A DNA stretch of 64,000 nucleotides from Owenia fusiformis (GCA_903813345.2 CAIIXF020000002.1:9980650-10044649); one strand, 5' to 3'; counted from the first letter of the stretch, positions 46,689 to 58,662 are shown. Notes: generated from the sequence alone by a model not told the origin. A program made the numbers and translations.

Positions 46689-48030
46689 GTTGTTCTCTCT
46701 CCAAAGTAAGGTTTTCCGCCAATATGATATCGCAGTCCACAACTAAGTTCCAACACCATTGTTATCTAGGTTACAAAGTCATTAGTGATGCCACACCAGA
46801 GTATGATAATGTTGTTCTCTCTCCAAAGTAAGGTTTTCCACCAATATGATATCGCAGTCCACAACTAAGTTCCAACACCATTGTTATCTAGGTTACAAAG
46901 TCATTATTGATGCCACACCAGAGTATGATAATGTTGTTCTCTCTCCAAGTTAAGGTTTTCACCCAATATGACATCGCAGTCCACAACTAAGTTCCAACAC
47001 CATTGTTATCTAGGTTACAAAGTCATTAGTGATGCCACACCAGAGTATGATAATGTTGTTCTCTCTCCAAGTTAAGGTTTTCCACCAATATGATATCACA
47101 GTCCACAACTAAGTTCCAACACCATTGTTATCTAGGTTACAAAGTCATTATTGATGCCACACCAGAGTATGATAATGTTGTTCTCTCTCCAAGTTAAGGT
47201 TTTCCGCCAATATGATATCGCAGTCCACAACTAAGTTCCAACACCATTGTTATCTAGGTTACAAAGTCATTAGTGATGCCACACCAGAGTATGATAATGT
47301 TGTTCTCTCTCCAAGTTAAGGTTTTCCACCAATATGATATCACAGTCCACAACTAAGTTCCAACACCATTGTTATCTAGGTTACAAAGTCATTATTGATG
47401 CCACACCAGAGTATGATAATGTTGTTCTCTCTCCAAAGTAAGGTTTTCCGCCAATATGATATCGCAGTCCACAACTAAGTTCCAACACCATTGTTATCTA
47501 GGTTACAAAGTCATTAGTGATGCCACACCAGAGTATGATAATGTTGTTCTCTCTCCAAGTTAAGGTTTTCCACCAATATGATATCACAGTCCACAACTAA
47601 GTTCCAACACCATTGTTATCTAGGTTACAAAGTCATTATTGATGCCACACCAGAGTATGATAATGTTGTTCTCTCTCCAAGTTAAGGTTTTCCGCCAATA
47701 TGATATCGCAGTCCACAACTAAGTTCCAACACCATTGTTATCTAGGTTACAAAGTCATTATTGATGCCACACCAGAGTATGATAATGTTGTTCTCTCTCC
47801 AAGTTAAGGTTTTCCGCCAATATGATATCGCAGTCCACAACAAGTTCCAACACCATTGTTATCTAGGTTACAAAGTCATTAGTGATGCCACACCAGAGTA
47901 TGATAATGTTGTTCTCTCTCCAAGTTAAGGTTTTCCACCAATATGATATCGCAGTCCACAACTAAGTTCCAACACCATTGTTATCTAGGTAACAAAGTCA
48001 TTAGTGATGCCACACCAGAGTATGATAATG
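46689..48030. repeat. 122-bp satellite core with dimeric higher-order repeat
   Basis: Eleven nearly identical 122-bp units starting TGTTGTTCTCTCTCCAA. Two versions alternate along much of the array: type A has TTCCGCC, ATATCGCAG and CATTAGTG; type B has TTCCACC, ATATCACAG and CATTATTG. The homogenised unit there is thus a 244-bp dimer. Type A units follow each other near 47664-47907, which breaks the alternation. No ORF. Confidence 0.9.
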
Positions 48031-48340
48031 ATGTTCGATCCAATGCAAGGATTGCGCATGTTGACGCAGTCCATAAATTCCATCTCTAGCAGCAAAAGTC
48101 GAGGGAACAAAGTCATTAAAGGTGCTAACAATAGTGTTATAATGTTGTTATCTCAAAGGTCAAGAAGGTAAGAAATGCACACAATATGTAATAGCAGTCC
48201 ATAACTAGCTTCAACCATCATTATAGTCTAGGTAACCACCACATCAGAGTATGATTATGTTGTCTTCTCCAAGGCCATCACAAAATATGTAATCCCAAGC
48301 CATAACTAAGTTCCACCAACCACCATCATTGCAGTCTAAA
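48031..48340. repeat. Diverged right edge of the 122-bp satellite
   Basis: Two to three decayed units (ATGATGTTCGATCC, TTATAATGTTGTTATCTC, GATTATGTTGTCTTCTCC). Confidence 0.65.
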
Positions 48341-48721
48341 ATCAAAATGATATAATCTTTCATGATGAGCATATTTTACTCATCACTTTAAAGAAGAGCA
48401 TTAACATGCAACATGTCAGCTTGCCATTTGTTACAGATGCCCAACACATAAATACAATCACACAGTCCTTAGGCTCATGCATTTTGCATTCAAATTTGCC
48501 ATTCATTGCAAATTGCATTCTGCTATCAAGACATGTGTTCTTGATAAACACAAAAATGTCCATTGTTGCTAATATACAACATTGATGGTTTAAAAACTAG
48601 TTTAAATTGAAGAAATAACAGGGCCAAAAAACAAGTGTCAATCCTTGAAAGAGGATCTAATCAGTCAGTTTTAACATTTTGCAAGTAGCTCCTGACCACA
48701 AAACAAATGAGATGTAAGATC
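48341..48721. other. No gene seen
   Basis: AT-rich spacer. A 67-codon minus frame at 48360-48563 has no supporting feature. Confidence 0.4.
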
Positions 48722-48725
48722 TTAA

Positions 48726-49297
48726 AGGGTGACGCATATCGTTTAGCAAATCGAACGCTCGTTTCTGGTGTTGCTCACCGTTTAGTATAAAAGGCCCGAT
48801 CCCGGAATAATACTCAAGGGTTCACAGGTTCGAGGTCGTTGTGTCAACACCTCTAACTGTTATATAGCATAAGTATATTATAGATCGTCACACATTTATA
48901 AAAGGGTGATTTTTATTTTGACAAATCAATTCCACATTTATGGGTGAAGTTTCAGGATCTTCTATTTGTGTATAATAATGAAAAATTGGCATCTAAATTT
49001 CCCCATAACATAATAGCACACAGCTTGGCATATGAAATATCCTACAAATGAAACAAAGCAAGACAAACCGGTTTCTAATACAAGGATTTATATTGGCTGT
49101 TGTACATGTATTCTTTGAACGCAATCACTCTTTGGATAACGTTTTCAAAATCATTATAAACGGATTACTTTAACTCAAAGACAATTTCAATAAACTGGAT
49201 TTTACAGAACTCCCCTTATTTCTTAAAAATGGACTGATCCAGTTGATTCACCTGGAGCCGCCATATTGTTTTTATACGGGATGCTAATCGGAACCCT
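48726..49297. mobile_element. TTAA-targeting DNA transposon, third copy (reversed)
   Basis: Reverse complement of the 11898-12471 element at high identity, 572 bp, flanked by TTAA at 48722-48725 and 49298-49301. It contains neither nested insertion. Its presence in unrelated flanking DNA confirms the element boundaries. Confidence 0.85.
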
Positions 49298-49301
49298 TTA
49301 A

Positions 49302-51930
49302 GGAGAATCATTGAATGATATCAAGATCAATTTAGTGTTTTTTAAAGGTGTGAGTAGTCCAAACACCAACAAACTTCTTTCAAAATGCATGTTTTGTTTT
49401 TTTACAAATCATACTTTTATACAACGTTCGATTATTGAATACTGGTAAAACATGTTTGATCTTTTAAAAATTAATTCCTATGCGCTGTACACTATTAAAT
49501 AATTCAACTTACTTAAACAGGATCCAAAGACTTCTGTCCTCTACTCAAATATGCCACTTTAGTTAAACAGATCTATCACTAGTAGTAACAATATGCCATG
49601 TAGATACAGACACTGCAAAGAGCTAACGTAGATTGTCTATCTTTTATGTAACTTCTCAACTGGGGTTCAAAGTGTATTGACCTGAAAGTACTTAGAAAAA
49701 AGGAAAAAGTCAGCAATGATTTGACTTTTTTCCTTAAAAGTGATAAGTCAATATACCCATCTCTCTGGAATGGCCATTTTCAGATATGAGTATGTTTAAA
49801 TATCACTTTAAGAGAATGCATTAATATGCAAAATGTCACCACTGGCCATAAAGAGCTTTGTTCACAGAAATATACATGTAACATTATGAAACTACTTTTG
49901 GTGGCGACATAAAAATCAAATCATTGCTGAGTAAGTACACTTTACTAAGAACTATGAATATATCACCTTATCACCGCTGAATTAATTGGCAACTTGTTAC
50001 TTGAAAGTAAGCATTATTATATTGATCAAAACTAAATTGATAGAATATTAACTATTTTCCCAGTAGTCACAGAACATCAATTACCAAACACATGTAAACA
50101 AGACCACTGTTCCTGGTGTTGCAGCCCAAGATCTGCTTTGCTGAAAATACAAAAAGATGCTGTAATACTCAGATAATATCACAATGTAAACAAATTGCCA
50201 AAAAAGAATCAATTAGGAGGGATGGAGTAAGGTAGTAATACATTTTAACTAGACAATACAAAACTGCTTCCAGCATTGCATCCATTGTGTGCCTTCTGCC
50301 AAGTTCATACTTCTGGCTAAATTGTGATTTTGTGCAAGGAGAAAATCGATTTATTAGTATCTTCTATGCAATAGTAGTAGTTGTTGTCCAAAGCAATAGA
50401 AGTCAGCATCTCTCTTAAAACCACCTATATTGAGAAAAGTTGTTTTAATGACTACCTTAACTCCAAAGCAAGCAAGGGATTATCATTTGCAAAACCTGAA
50501 CAATTTGCTTTAAACAATCAGAGTCTAGGTCATAAATACCTATACAGTTGATTGCTTTTTGGACCAAATCATGGTCACATTTACACTGACCTCAACACAA
50601 GAAAAAAATAGTTGAAAACTAAAAATTGGCTACAAATAGGCTACAACACAGAGAACCATCTTCCAGCTCGCACCAAAAAAAGAATTGAAAATTGAAACCT
50701 AAAAACTGAGACTAACATACTTAGTATGTTAACTCTCAGGTGAAAGTGAATTTATAAAAACAATATGAAGACAACATTTCCAAATATGGCGCACATCTCT
50801 TCCATTTTGAAATGAACCATTGGTGGATTCCACTATTCTTTCATTTCAGAACATAGAACCTGTTAGGAAGCTTTCAAGCCAAACACACCTTAACAAAAGA
50901 TCAAAAGTTGGGTGACCATTCCATCGCTCATGCAGTATGCTGTCCAGAGAGATTAAGAAGAATAACAAGAATGCCATCCTTGGCCATGCATTATTAGGAT
51001 ACATCACATTAAAAAGATGAAATACAAGACCAGACCACTATCAATTCCCGATAGTATCTTTACTGTAACACTGATGAGCAATGTCTACCTACCTAAAGAG
51101 TACATGGGTAACATGTATCAACTCCAATGCCGTTCCTGTACAGTAACCAAGTGAATCCTTGCTGCGTCCTCACAAGATCTTAAGAATCACACTATATTCG
51201 TCATAGCCAACTAATCGACACTGATGCTTGAAAGCAAAAATGAGTGGACCATCACCAGAATTCACCGAGACCCCTCGGGAACTATCAAATGCACACCGGC
51301 ACCACAGCAATACATTGACCTACATCCTGGTGGGTGCAGGTCGACCACGTTTACTAACGAGTAACTGTGGCTTTCATCAACCATCAGAATATAGGCGAAA
51401 CAAGAACCAAGTTCAACAATAAGAATCCAACATGGAAACTGTTGGGTTGGGACTTACAAGGAATTGATACCTGAAACCCATGCATCTAGAGATTGATAGA
51501 CACTGATCATCAGAATCACAGTGGAGATACCACAAGGAACATCAAATGGTATGATCAAGTAAGCCAGAGCTCTCAATGCAATGGATCAGAATGACCCATG
51601 CTCAACGATGCCATCCCTAGATATTCCTCGAAATCAATCGGGACAACATAAAACATGAACAAAGGAAGGCCTCCAAACGATTGATCTCGTGTTAAGACAT
51701 GTTCAGCCATCCAGCTTCATAGCAGACTCCACATTCCTCCACTCCAGAATAATGGGCTGGCCAACAAAATCCACCGGTTCATTCAAAATGGAAGGTGCCC
51801 CACTAAACGAGAAGAACCTGCCTCCCAACCCATAGATGGAAATTATTGTCTAGCTGGAGATGACCCTTTAAATGACTATCATAACAAAAAAATGACTAAC
51901 ATAGAAAATCAAGATTACTTAACTTAGGTG
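49302..51930. other. No gene seen; hairpin at 49674-49755
   Basis: Over 2.6 kb without a supported gene. At 49700-49735 AAGGAAAAAGTCA faces TGACTTTTTTCCTT, with outer TATTGAC/GTCAATA arms. The phrase GGAAAAAGTCAGCAATGA recurs at 53370. The frame at 51228-51422 (64 codons) shows no motif. Confidence 0.4.
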
Positions 51931-53060
51931 ACAGGAACATTGCAACTCTATTACATCAAGGGTCGTGTTGGAGTAGCTTCCAGTGTATCCAGTGATCTTG
52001 GCTTGGCTTCCTTCCCATGTGTGGGTTATCTTCACTTGGATTCCTATGGGTGGCTAGGTTTCCATTTGTGGCTCGATGCTTATCTTCCAGCAGTTGACTC
52101 ATCTTCCAGAGGGCAGCCTGACTTCCTGTAGGATGACCATCTTTGCCTGACTTCCAATTGATGGCTAGGTTTCCATTTGTGGGTCATCTTCACTTGGATT
52201 CCTATGGTGTCTAGGTTTCCATTTGTGGCTAGATGCTTATCTTCCAGCAGTTGACTCATCTTCCAGAGGGCAGCCTGACTTCCTGTAGGATGACCATCTT
52301 GGCTTGCCTTCCAATTGATAGCTAGGTTTCCATTTGTGGGTCATCTTCACTTGGATTCCTATGGGTGGCTAGGTTTCCATTTGTGGCTAGATGCTTATCA
52401 TCCAGCAGTTGACTCATCTTCCAGAGGGCAGCCTGACTTCCTGTAGGATGACCATCTTGGCTTGCCTTCCAATTGATGGCTAGATTTCCATTTGTGGGTC
52501 ATCTTCACTTGGATTCCTATGGGTGGCTAGGTTTCCATTTGTGGCTAGATGCTTATCATCCAGCAGTTGACTCATCTTCCAGAGGGCAGCCTGACTTCCT
52601 GTAGGATGACCATCTTGGCTTGACTTCCAATTGATGGCTAGGTTTCCATTTGTGGCTTGATGCTTATTTGTGGCTCATCTTCCAGCAGGTGGATATCTTC
52701 CAGCAGGTGACTCATCTTCCAGCAGGTGACTCATCTTCCAGCAGGTGACTCATCTTCCAGAGGGCAGCTTGACTTCCTGTAGGATGACCATCTTGGCTTG
52801 ACTTCCAATTGATGTCTAGGTTTCCATTTGTGGCTTGATGCTTATTTGTGACTATCTTCCAGCAGGTGGCAATCTTCCAGCAGGTGGCAATCTTCCAGCA
52901 AGTGACTCATCTTCCAGCAGGTGACTCATCTTCCAGAGGGCAGCTTGACTTTCTGTAGGATGACCATCTTGGCTTGACTTCCAATTGATGGCCTGGCTTC
53001 CATTTGTTGCTCATCTTCCAGCAGGTGCCTCGGTCTTCCAGAGGCCAGTTTGGATTCCTG
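51930..53060. repeat. 158-bp satellite with 18-bp subrepeats
   Basis: Six to seven units with CTCATCTTCCAGAGGGCAGC, CTGACTTCCTGTAGGATGAC, CATCTTGGCTTGACTTCCAA and TGATGGCTAGGTTTCCATTT. GGGCAG recurs at 52111, 52268, 52426, 52584, 52762 and 52938, giving periods of 157-158 and then 176-178. The longer units gained extra copies of the 18-mer ATCTTCCAGCAGGTGACT near 52680-52750 and 52855-52935. Confidence 0.88.
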
Positions 53061-53154
53061 TTTGTGGTTCAGATTCTAGTGGGCTTCTAATCTCCAGGCT
53101 AAAGGTAAATCTGAAAGCAATACTGTATATTAGGAAATGAAATATTGTACTTAC

Positions 53155-53348
53155 TTGACTATGATCCGAGAGACCTCTCCTGTCTTGGACAATGCTACTT
53201 TAGGCGTATAAAGACATCACCAATGGTAGTTATAACAGTATGATATGTGGGTACAAACACTGTAGACGGATGGTGTAGACTGTGGTTCCTCTCTGACACT
53301 TCTCGGACAACACAGAATTTTTCATGGCCAGGGTAAGAGGAGGGCACC
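53155..53348 (-). other. Possible exon on the minus strand
   Basis: On the minus strand, a pyrimidine-rich acceptor ending TGTACTTCCAG at 53349 and a consensus donor CAAGTAAGTAC near 53155 bracket 190 bases. One frame reads VPSSYPGHEKFCVVREVSER and ends in a stop at about 53198, just before the donor. The other frames also carry stops. It may be a terminal coding exon, a non-coding RNA exon or chance. Low support. Confidence 0.2.
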
Positions 53349-53543
53349 TGGAAGTACATACAAAATAGGAAAAAGTCAGCAATGAGATGATGACTTCTTG
53401 TAGGTTCAACCGATTGCTTGGAAGCAGTTAAACTCAAACCAAAGTTGACTTGAGGTTGAGTTTGACTGAGGTGGAGTTGATTTTGGGTTGAGATGACCTG
53501 TCACCTGTATGTAAATATGACGTGCAAGAACCAGAGATGATTT

Positions 53544-53972
53544 CACACTACCCTACCACGTGACCACGTTTAAAAGGGAAACAGGCTACAGTTAAGTTGC
53601 AAATGAGGGACGTGGGTTTAATTCCATATTTCTGAACGTTAAATACATTTTACATTCATTTCTTGTGATCTACCAGACAAAAAATAGATTCATCAAGCAG
53701 TTTGTAGAATATTGTTGGCAAAAAACAAAGGCAAAGATAGAGAATAGTGGGCGCAGGGAAGCATAACTCTAAAGCAATACAAGAGACATTTCAGTAAATC
53801 TATTATCTATCTATTAAAGTACAGGGAGCGTGTAAGCTTCACTTCGAAAATGTTACTTATTTTGACATTGGTATGTAACAAAAAAACAGTTAACTGTTAT
53901 TTAAACTGCGTGTCATTGTGTTATATGTAGATATATTTTCTAGCTTGTTATTCAACTGTATTTTCGTGAATC
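53544..53972. mobile_element. Truncated copy of the CACACTACCC TIR element
   Basis: One terminus CACACTACCCTACCACGTGACC is intact at 53544, and the next 430 bases match the reverse complement of 33175-33605 with many substitutions. The other end is missing. The position next to the exon-like repeat suggests the truncation is old. Confidence 0.8.
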
Positions 53973-54050
53973 AATTGTTTTTCTCAAATCTTAAGATGAA
54001 TAAAAAGTCGTCCAAGAAATGTATCTTTACTTTGATGTAAGGCACAACAT

Positions 54051-54315
54051 ATTGTGAAACATTTTTCCTCTTTCCACAAAGAGGATAATGTTTGTTTTAG
54101 GGTGTCTGGCGATGAGCGTTTCATGATTAAATGCAAAATCATTGGAGCAGATACCATCCAAAAACATCTGACATTCAACATGTCATATGACTACATCACA
54201 AATAATAGTTTTCACTCAGAGTTAAAAGCTTGGGTAAGCATAGTAATAGTATTATGAATACATTTCCTACAAACACACTAATTGTACAGCTCTATGTCTA
54301 GTCAACATTCTAAAT
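54051..54315 (+). pseudogene. Exon-like repeat, copy B (open frame and splice donor)
   Basis: A 60-codon open frame from about 54054 contains KEDNVCFRVSGDERFMIKCK, followed by IIGADTIQKHLTFNMSYDYI and SELKAW, then a consensus donor TGG/GTAAGC at 54234. Copy A at 44548 shares the frame but is broken. It could be an exon of a real gene, a retained piece of a transposon gene, or a processed fragment. The family is not recognised. The minisatellite begins right after the shared region. Confidence 0.4.
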
Positions 54316-55620
54316 GGATGAGCATTAATCGACTAAGTATTTGTCATCCTTTATGAATGAACATAAATGGACTAAGCATTTGTCATCCTTTATGGATGAG
54401 CATAAATGGACTAAGTATTTGTCACCCTTTATGGATGAGCATTAATGGACTATGTATTTGTCATCCTTTATGGATGAACATAAATGGACTAAGTATTTGT
54501 CATCCTTTATGGATGGGCATTAATGGACTAAGTATTTGTCACCCTTTATGGATGAGCATTAATGGACTACGTATTTGTCATGCTCTATGGATGAACATAA
54601 ATGGACTAAGTATTTGTCATCCTTTATGGATGGGCATTAATAGACTAAGTATTTGTCACCCTTTATGGATGAGCATTAATGGACTACGTATTTGCCATCC
54701 TTTATGGATGAACATAAATGGACTAAGTATTTGTCATCCTTTATGGATGATCATCAATGGACTAAGTATTTGTCATCCTTTATGGATGAGCATAAATGGT
54801 ATAAGTATTTGTCATCCCTAATGGATGTGCATAAATGGACTAAGTATTTGTCATCCCTAATGGATGTGCATAAATAGACTAAGTATTTGTCATCCTTTAT
54901 GAATGAGCATAAATGGTCTAAGTATTTATCATCCCAAATGGATGTGCATAAATGGACTAAGTATTTGTCATACTTTATGGATGAGCATTAATGGTCTAAT
55001 TATTTGTCATCCTTTATGGATGAGCATAAATATGGACTAAGTATTTGTCATCCTTTATGGATGTGCATAAATCGACTAAGTATTTATCATCCCTAATGGG
55101 TGAGCATAAATGGACTAAGTATTTGTCACCCTTTATGGATGAGCATAAATGGACTAAGTATTTGTCATCCTTTATGGATGAGCATAAATGGACTAAGTAT
55201 TTATCATCCCAAATGGATGTGCATAAATGGACTAAGTATTTGTCATCCTTTATGGAGGAGCATAAATATGGAGTAAGTATTTGTCATCCTTTATAGATGA
55301 GCATTAATGGAGTAAGTATTTGTCATCCTTTATGGATGAGCATAAATGGATTAAGTATTTGTCACCCTTTATGGATGAGCATAAATGGACTACGTAAGTA
55401 TTTGTCATCCTTTATGGATGAGCATAAATATGGACTAAGTATTTGTCATCCTTTATGGATGAGCATAAATATGGACTAAGTATTTGTCATCCTTTATGGA
55501 TGTGCATAAATGGACTAAGTATTTATCATCCCTAATTGATGAGCGTAAATTGACTAAGTATTTGTCATCCCTCATGGATGAGCATTACGTGTATTAAGTA
55601 TTTGTCATCCTTAATGGACT
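54315..55620. repeat. 39-bp minisatellite
   Basis: About 33 units of GGATGAGCATAAATGGACTA AGTATTTGTCATCCTTTAT. The period is 39 bases, sometimes 42 where ATAAATATGG gains a triplet. Variants include GAGCATTAATGG, GTGCATAAATGG and ATCCCTAATGG. Because 39 is divisible by three, frames stay open (up to 154 codons, a 13-residue repeat SICHPLWMSINGL), but this is a by-product of the period. Confidence 0.92.
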
Positions 55621-55770
55621 AAGTAAAATATATACATGTCCTCCCTAATTGATGATCAAAAGTGAAATATGTAAAGGTTACCCTTAATGAAATATGTACA
55701 CGTCATCCTTAATGGATGAGCATAAGTGGAATATAAACATGTTGTCCTAAATAGGTGACCATAAAATGAA
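55621..55770. repeat. Decayed end of the 39-bp minisatellite
   Basis: Degenerate units with GTCATCCTTAATGGATGAGCAT and changing spacer length. Confidence 0.6.
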
Positions 55771-56890
55771 TAAAGTACGATTCATTTTTATAAACACTAA
55801 TGCATATTGATTTGAAACGTGTTTAAACTTCAGTACAATATGAATATGTCCAAAATACTAGGCTTGAAATTATAGCAGTTACATCAGTTTTCTAAAAGTA
55901 TTAAGTTTTCTCAATAGGTGGCCAACAAAAATGGTGGAGTAATTTACCCAATAGATGGCAAATAACACAAATAAAAATGGTGGAAATAGAACTTTTGCCA
56001 AAGGAGTGGCATTGATATGGAGAACTGAATTCATCAATGTTTTTCTCTTAAAAAAATCATTGAAAACATTCTGTTAAAAAACATGTTATTTTATGTAATG
56101 TTGACTGATTTGACAACATTTTAATGTGAAAATTAATTAGAAATATTTTATATAACTGTTTTTGTTTTTTAGTGCAATTGTTTTTGCTCCTTTCTACCAA
56201 TTCTTGAGAATGAAATAAAATGTCTTTCCGAACCTTGTTGGAACAAAATAGCATATACAACATGTTTTTCAACCTCTCAATATTATAGTTATATGAAGGA
56301 ATTTTTGGTTGATTTTAAAAAAAGTATTCAAAAAATTATAAAACAAAATCCCCAAAATAGCACGGACGTCAAGTAAGTTTCTGGCGAAAGCCAGAGCATA
56401 GATTATTTAAGAGGAATGGAACAAGTTTGAAGAAAAACGGTGTAGTGTAAGACTCACAATCATCAATTTTCCAAAGACAGGGTAGATTTGAAATTCAAAT
56501 TAACGGTTTTGCGGGGCGCTTTGGTTTCGATATGCCCCGGAGAGTTAGTACCGCGTGATCATATAATGTTTATTGATGACATGTTGACATTGCTGATCAT
56601 TATTGACATCACTGATGGCGAATAAATACCAAAAGGTAACGCTTTGCGCCAATGTCACTCATGGTGAATTTCTGATGGAACTTCTTACTACGACATAATA
56701 ACCATTTAACAGGATAGTGTATGACCACTATCAGATAATTTAACCGAGTTGTTTGTACTTCACAATTTACATTTGTTGTTTACAATCGCACGAGACATTT
56801 GAGCCAGGGTATGTGAGGCTGATCTGAGAAGTCTTAATAAACAATAGTTCTGTCAAAAAATGATTAAATTAAATTACAGGGATTCAATAG
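55771..56890. other. No gene seen
   Basis: AT-rich sequence. GCCAACAAAAATGGTGGA and AAATAAAAATGGTGGAAATA near 55920-55985 form a short imperfect repeat. Confidence 0.4.
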
Positions 56891-57392
56891 CAGGCCTGTC
56901 AACTGTCCCGCAATTTGCGTATTTGTCACGCATTTGCTGAAGAATTTGAAGTCACGCCAGTTTTTTTTGCGTGACAGATAATGTCACGCAAAATACGCAT
57001 TTTACCTGGTAATTGTCACGCCAAAATATTTCTGTAGAAATTTTTTCGAAATATGTTTACGATACGTTAAAAATACGAACGCCGGAAAAAACCGAACGCA
57101 ATTTGTTCGGATTTGTCACGCGAATCCCGTATGTGTCACGCATGTTCATTGGAAATTTTTCGTACCTACCCCCCCCCCCCCCCCCCCCCCCCCCGTTGAC
57201 GATATCGCGAGCGTTGCGAGCGCGAAAAATTTGAGGTGTTCAAAGTTTGGCAAAGGTGCTCAAACTTTGGCCAAAGGTGTTTAAAAGTTGGCCAAAGGTG
57301 TTCAAAATTTGGACAAAAGTGTTCAGATTTGGACTTAGGTGTCCAACATTTTGAAGTCACTCATATTAGGTGGTCCCAAGTTGACAGCCCTG
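56891..57392. mobile_element. hAT-like short TIR element with poly-C centre
   Basis: 502 bp with ends CAGGCCTGTCAACT and AGTTGACAGCCCTG (inverted, one mismatch), flanked by CAATAG at 56885-56890 and 57393-57398. CAGGG..GTCAA ends are typical of hAT elements, but those usually make 8-bp duplications; only six bases match here. The interior has repeated TGTCACGC motifs, a poly-C run of about 24 (57171-57194) and a loose tandem repeat of TTTGGCCAAAGGTGTTCAAA (57230-57340). No transposase. Confidence 0.65.
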
Positions 57393-57410
57393 CAATAGAA
57401 ACATGAAATC

Positions 57411-57955
57411 TTATCGCATCCTACGACCCCTTGAGATTGTGGTCGTAGGCCCGTTTCATTCGTAAGCCTGTCTTTCTACAATGTCGAAAAATGAACTACG
57501 CATTGCGCTATTAAATGACCTACCTCGATACATTCCAGAGTATTTTAAAATTCTTTTTATGTTGTTAGATCGCCAATTGTATGGATTATCGTCAGAACGC
57601 AGAGATTTTAGTTTTTACATCGGAAATATCTCAGCAATTTTCAAAATGTCGGAAGGGGAATTCCCCAGGGATATCCCTTATGACTGGTGCATGCCGGGAA
57701 CTGAATGGAGGAATTTGACGGTTGAACCTACAAGCAAATATTTCTATCAAAAACGAAAATATCTTCGTTCTGCCGATAAACCCATACAATTTGCGATTCA
57801 ACTATATGAAAAGAATTCTAAAATACTCAGGAATGTATCGAGGTAGGTCATCTATGTGTGCAATGCATAGTTCATTCTTTGACATTGTAGAAACACAGGC
57901 TTACTAATGAATCGGGCCTACGACCACAATCTAAAGGGGTCGTAGGATGCGATAA
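57411..57955. mobile_element. Near-complete palindromic element with 8-bp TSD
   Basis: 545 bp beginning TTATCGCATCCTACGACCCC and ending in its complement, flanked by ATGAAATC at 57403-57410 and 57956-57963. The arms remain similar for more than 200 bases each, so nearly all of the element folds back on itself around position 57683. Many arm-to-arm differences are at third codon positions of the reading frame that starts at 57481. Eight-base duplications occur in hAT and P elements, among others. The family is not identified. Confidence 0.85.
57481..57846 (+). CDS. ORF inside the palindromic element, function unknown
   Basis: 121 codons starting MSKNELRIALLNDLPRYIPE. The first about 65 codons lie in the left arm. 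The right arm, read on the minus strand, encodes a related start (MSKNELCIAHIDDLPRYIPE) that stops after about 27 codons. The second half of the ORF is therefore antisense to the arm and is probably not a real protein. The arm may hold the beginning of a transposon gene from a parent element. It is followed directly by a GTAGGT donor-like sequence. Confidence 0.3.
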   Translation: MSKNELRIALLNDLPRYIPEYFKILFMLLDRQLYGLSSERRDFSFYIGNISAIFKMSEGEFPRDIPYDWCMPGTEWRNLTVEPTSKYFYQKRKYLRSADKPIQFAIQLYEKNSKILRNVSR

Positions 57956-58045
57956 ATGAAATCCATATCACTGTATAAATTGTGGAATTTCTAGTAATTT
58001 TTAGACGTGCTTAGCCGGTCTAGAAACTCTGCGTATCTAGAGATA

Positions 58046-58075
58046 GAGGAGGGGAGAGAGGAGGGGAGAGAGGAC
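58046..58075. repeat. Purine-rich GGAGGGGAGAGA repeat
   Basis: Two to three copies of GAGGGGAGAGAG. Confidence 0.75.
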
Positions 58076-58432
58076 TAATTTTATAGCTGAAATTAAAAAT
58101 AGCTTATGATCTATAAATATAATATATGGTTGTTCTTATAATGAACAACTATTGGTTTAATATCTGATATGTGGACGGATATTTCTTGATTTGGTTTAAA
58201 AAGAAACTGAATGTAGGGTTGCAAAAATGAGAGAGACAAAGACGTTCGAAGGGTGGGGGTAAAATTTAATTAAAATCAAGCTGAGACAGAATGAGAATAA
58301 ACATATCTGTTAGTTGCTCATGTAAACGAAAACAAATTAGAGGGTTCATTAGCACCGCAGACCAGATTTGCAAAATTGGGGGAGTGCATTTTCCCAGGAT
58401 TTCAAACAATACTATATCTAAAATGTTGCCCC

Positions 58433-58580
58433 TCATATGCCTGGGTCATATTTGCTCCGATTCATCGGCCGGGGGCTGGCCGATTGAGTGTTTTTTCAAA
58501 CATAAAAACGATTCTAAACAAAATACACAATCGGCCAGAGGCCGGACGATGAATTTGAGCAAATGTGAACCAGACATTGC
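58433..58580. repeat. Foldback palindrome
   Basis: TGGGTCATATTTGCTC and CATCGGCC.GGGGCTGGCCGATTG.GTGT on the left are mirrored by ACACAATCGGCC.GAGGCCGG.CGATG and GAGCAAATGTGAACCAGA on the right. The loop is about 35 AT-rich bases. The plus and minus frames over it are a product of the symmetry. Confidence 0.75.
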
Positions 58581-58662
58581 AAATTCCTTCAAAATTGAAC
58601 TAGAAGTTTCAAATGAAAGCCATTCAAAGCTCCTTTCTTCTTCCTTCTCTATTGGATAAGCA

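Noticed and set aside
54357-54821. 154-codon repeat protein (SICHPLWMSINGL)
   Set aside because: By-product of the 39-bp period; other frames of the same array are open too and there is no start context or splice support.
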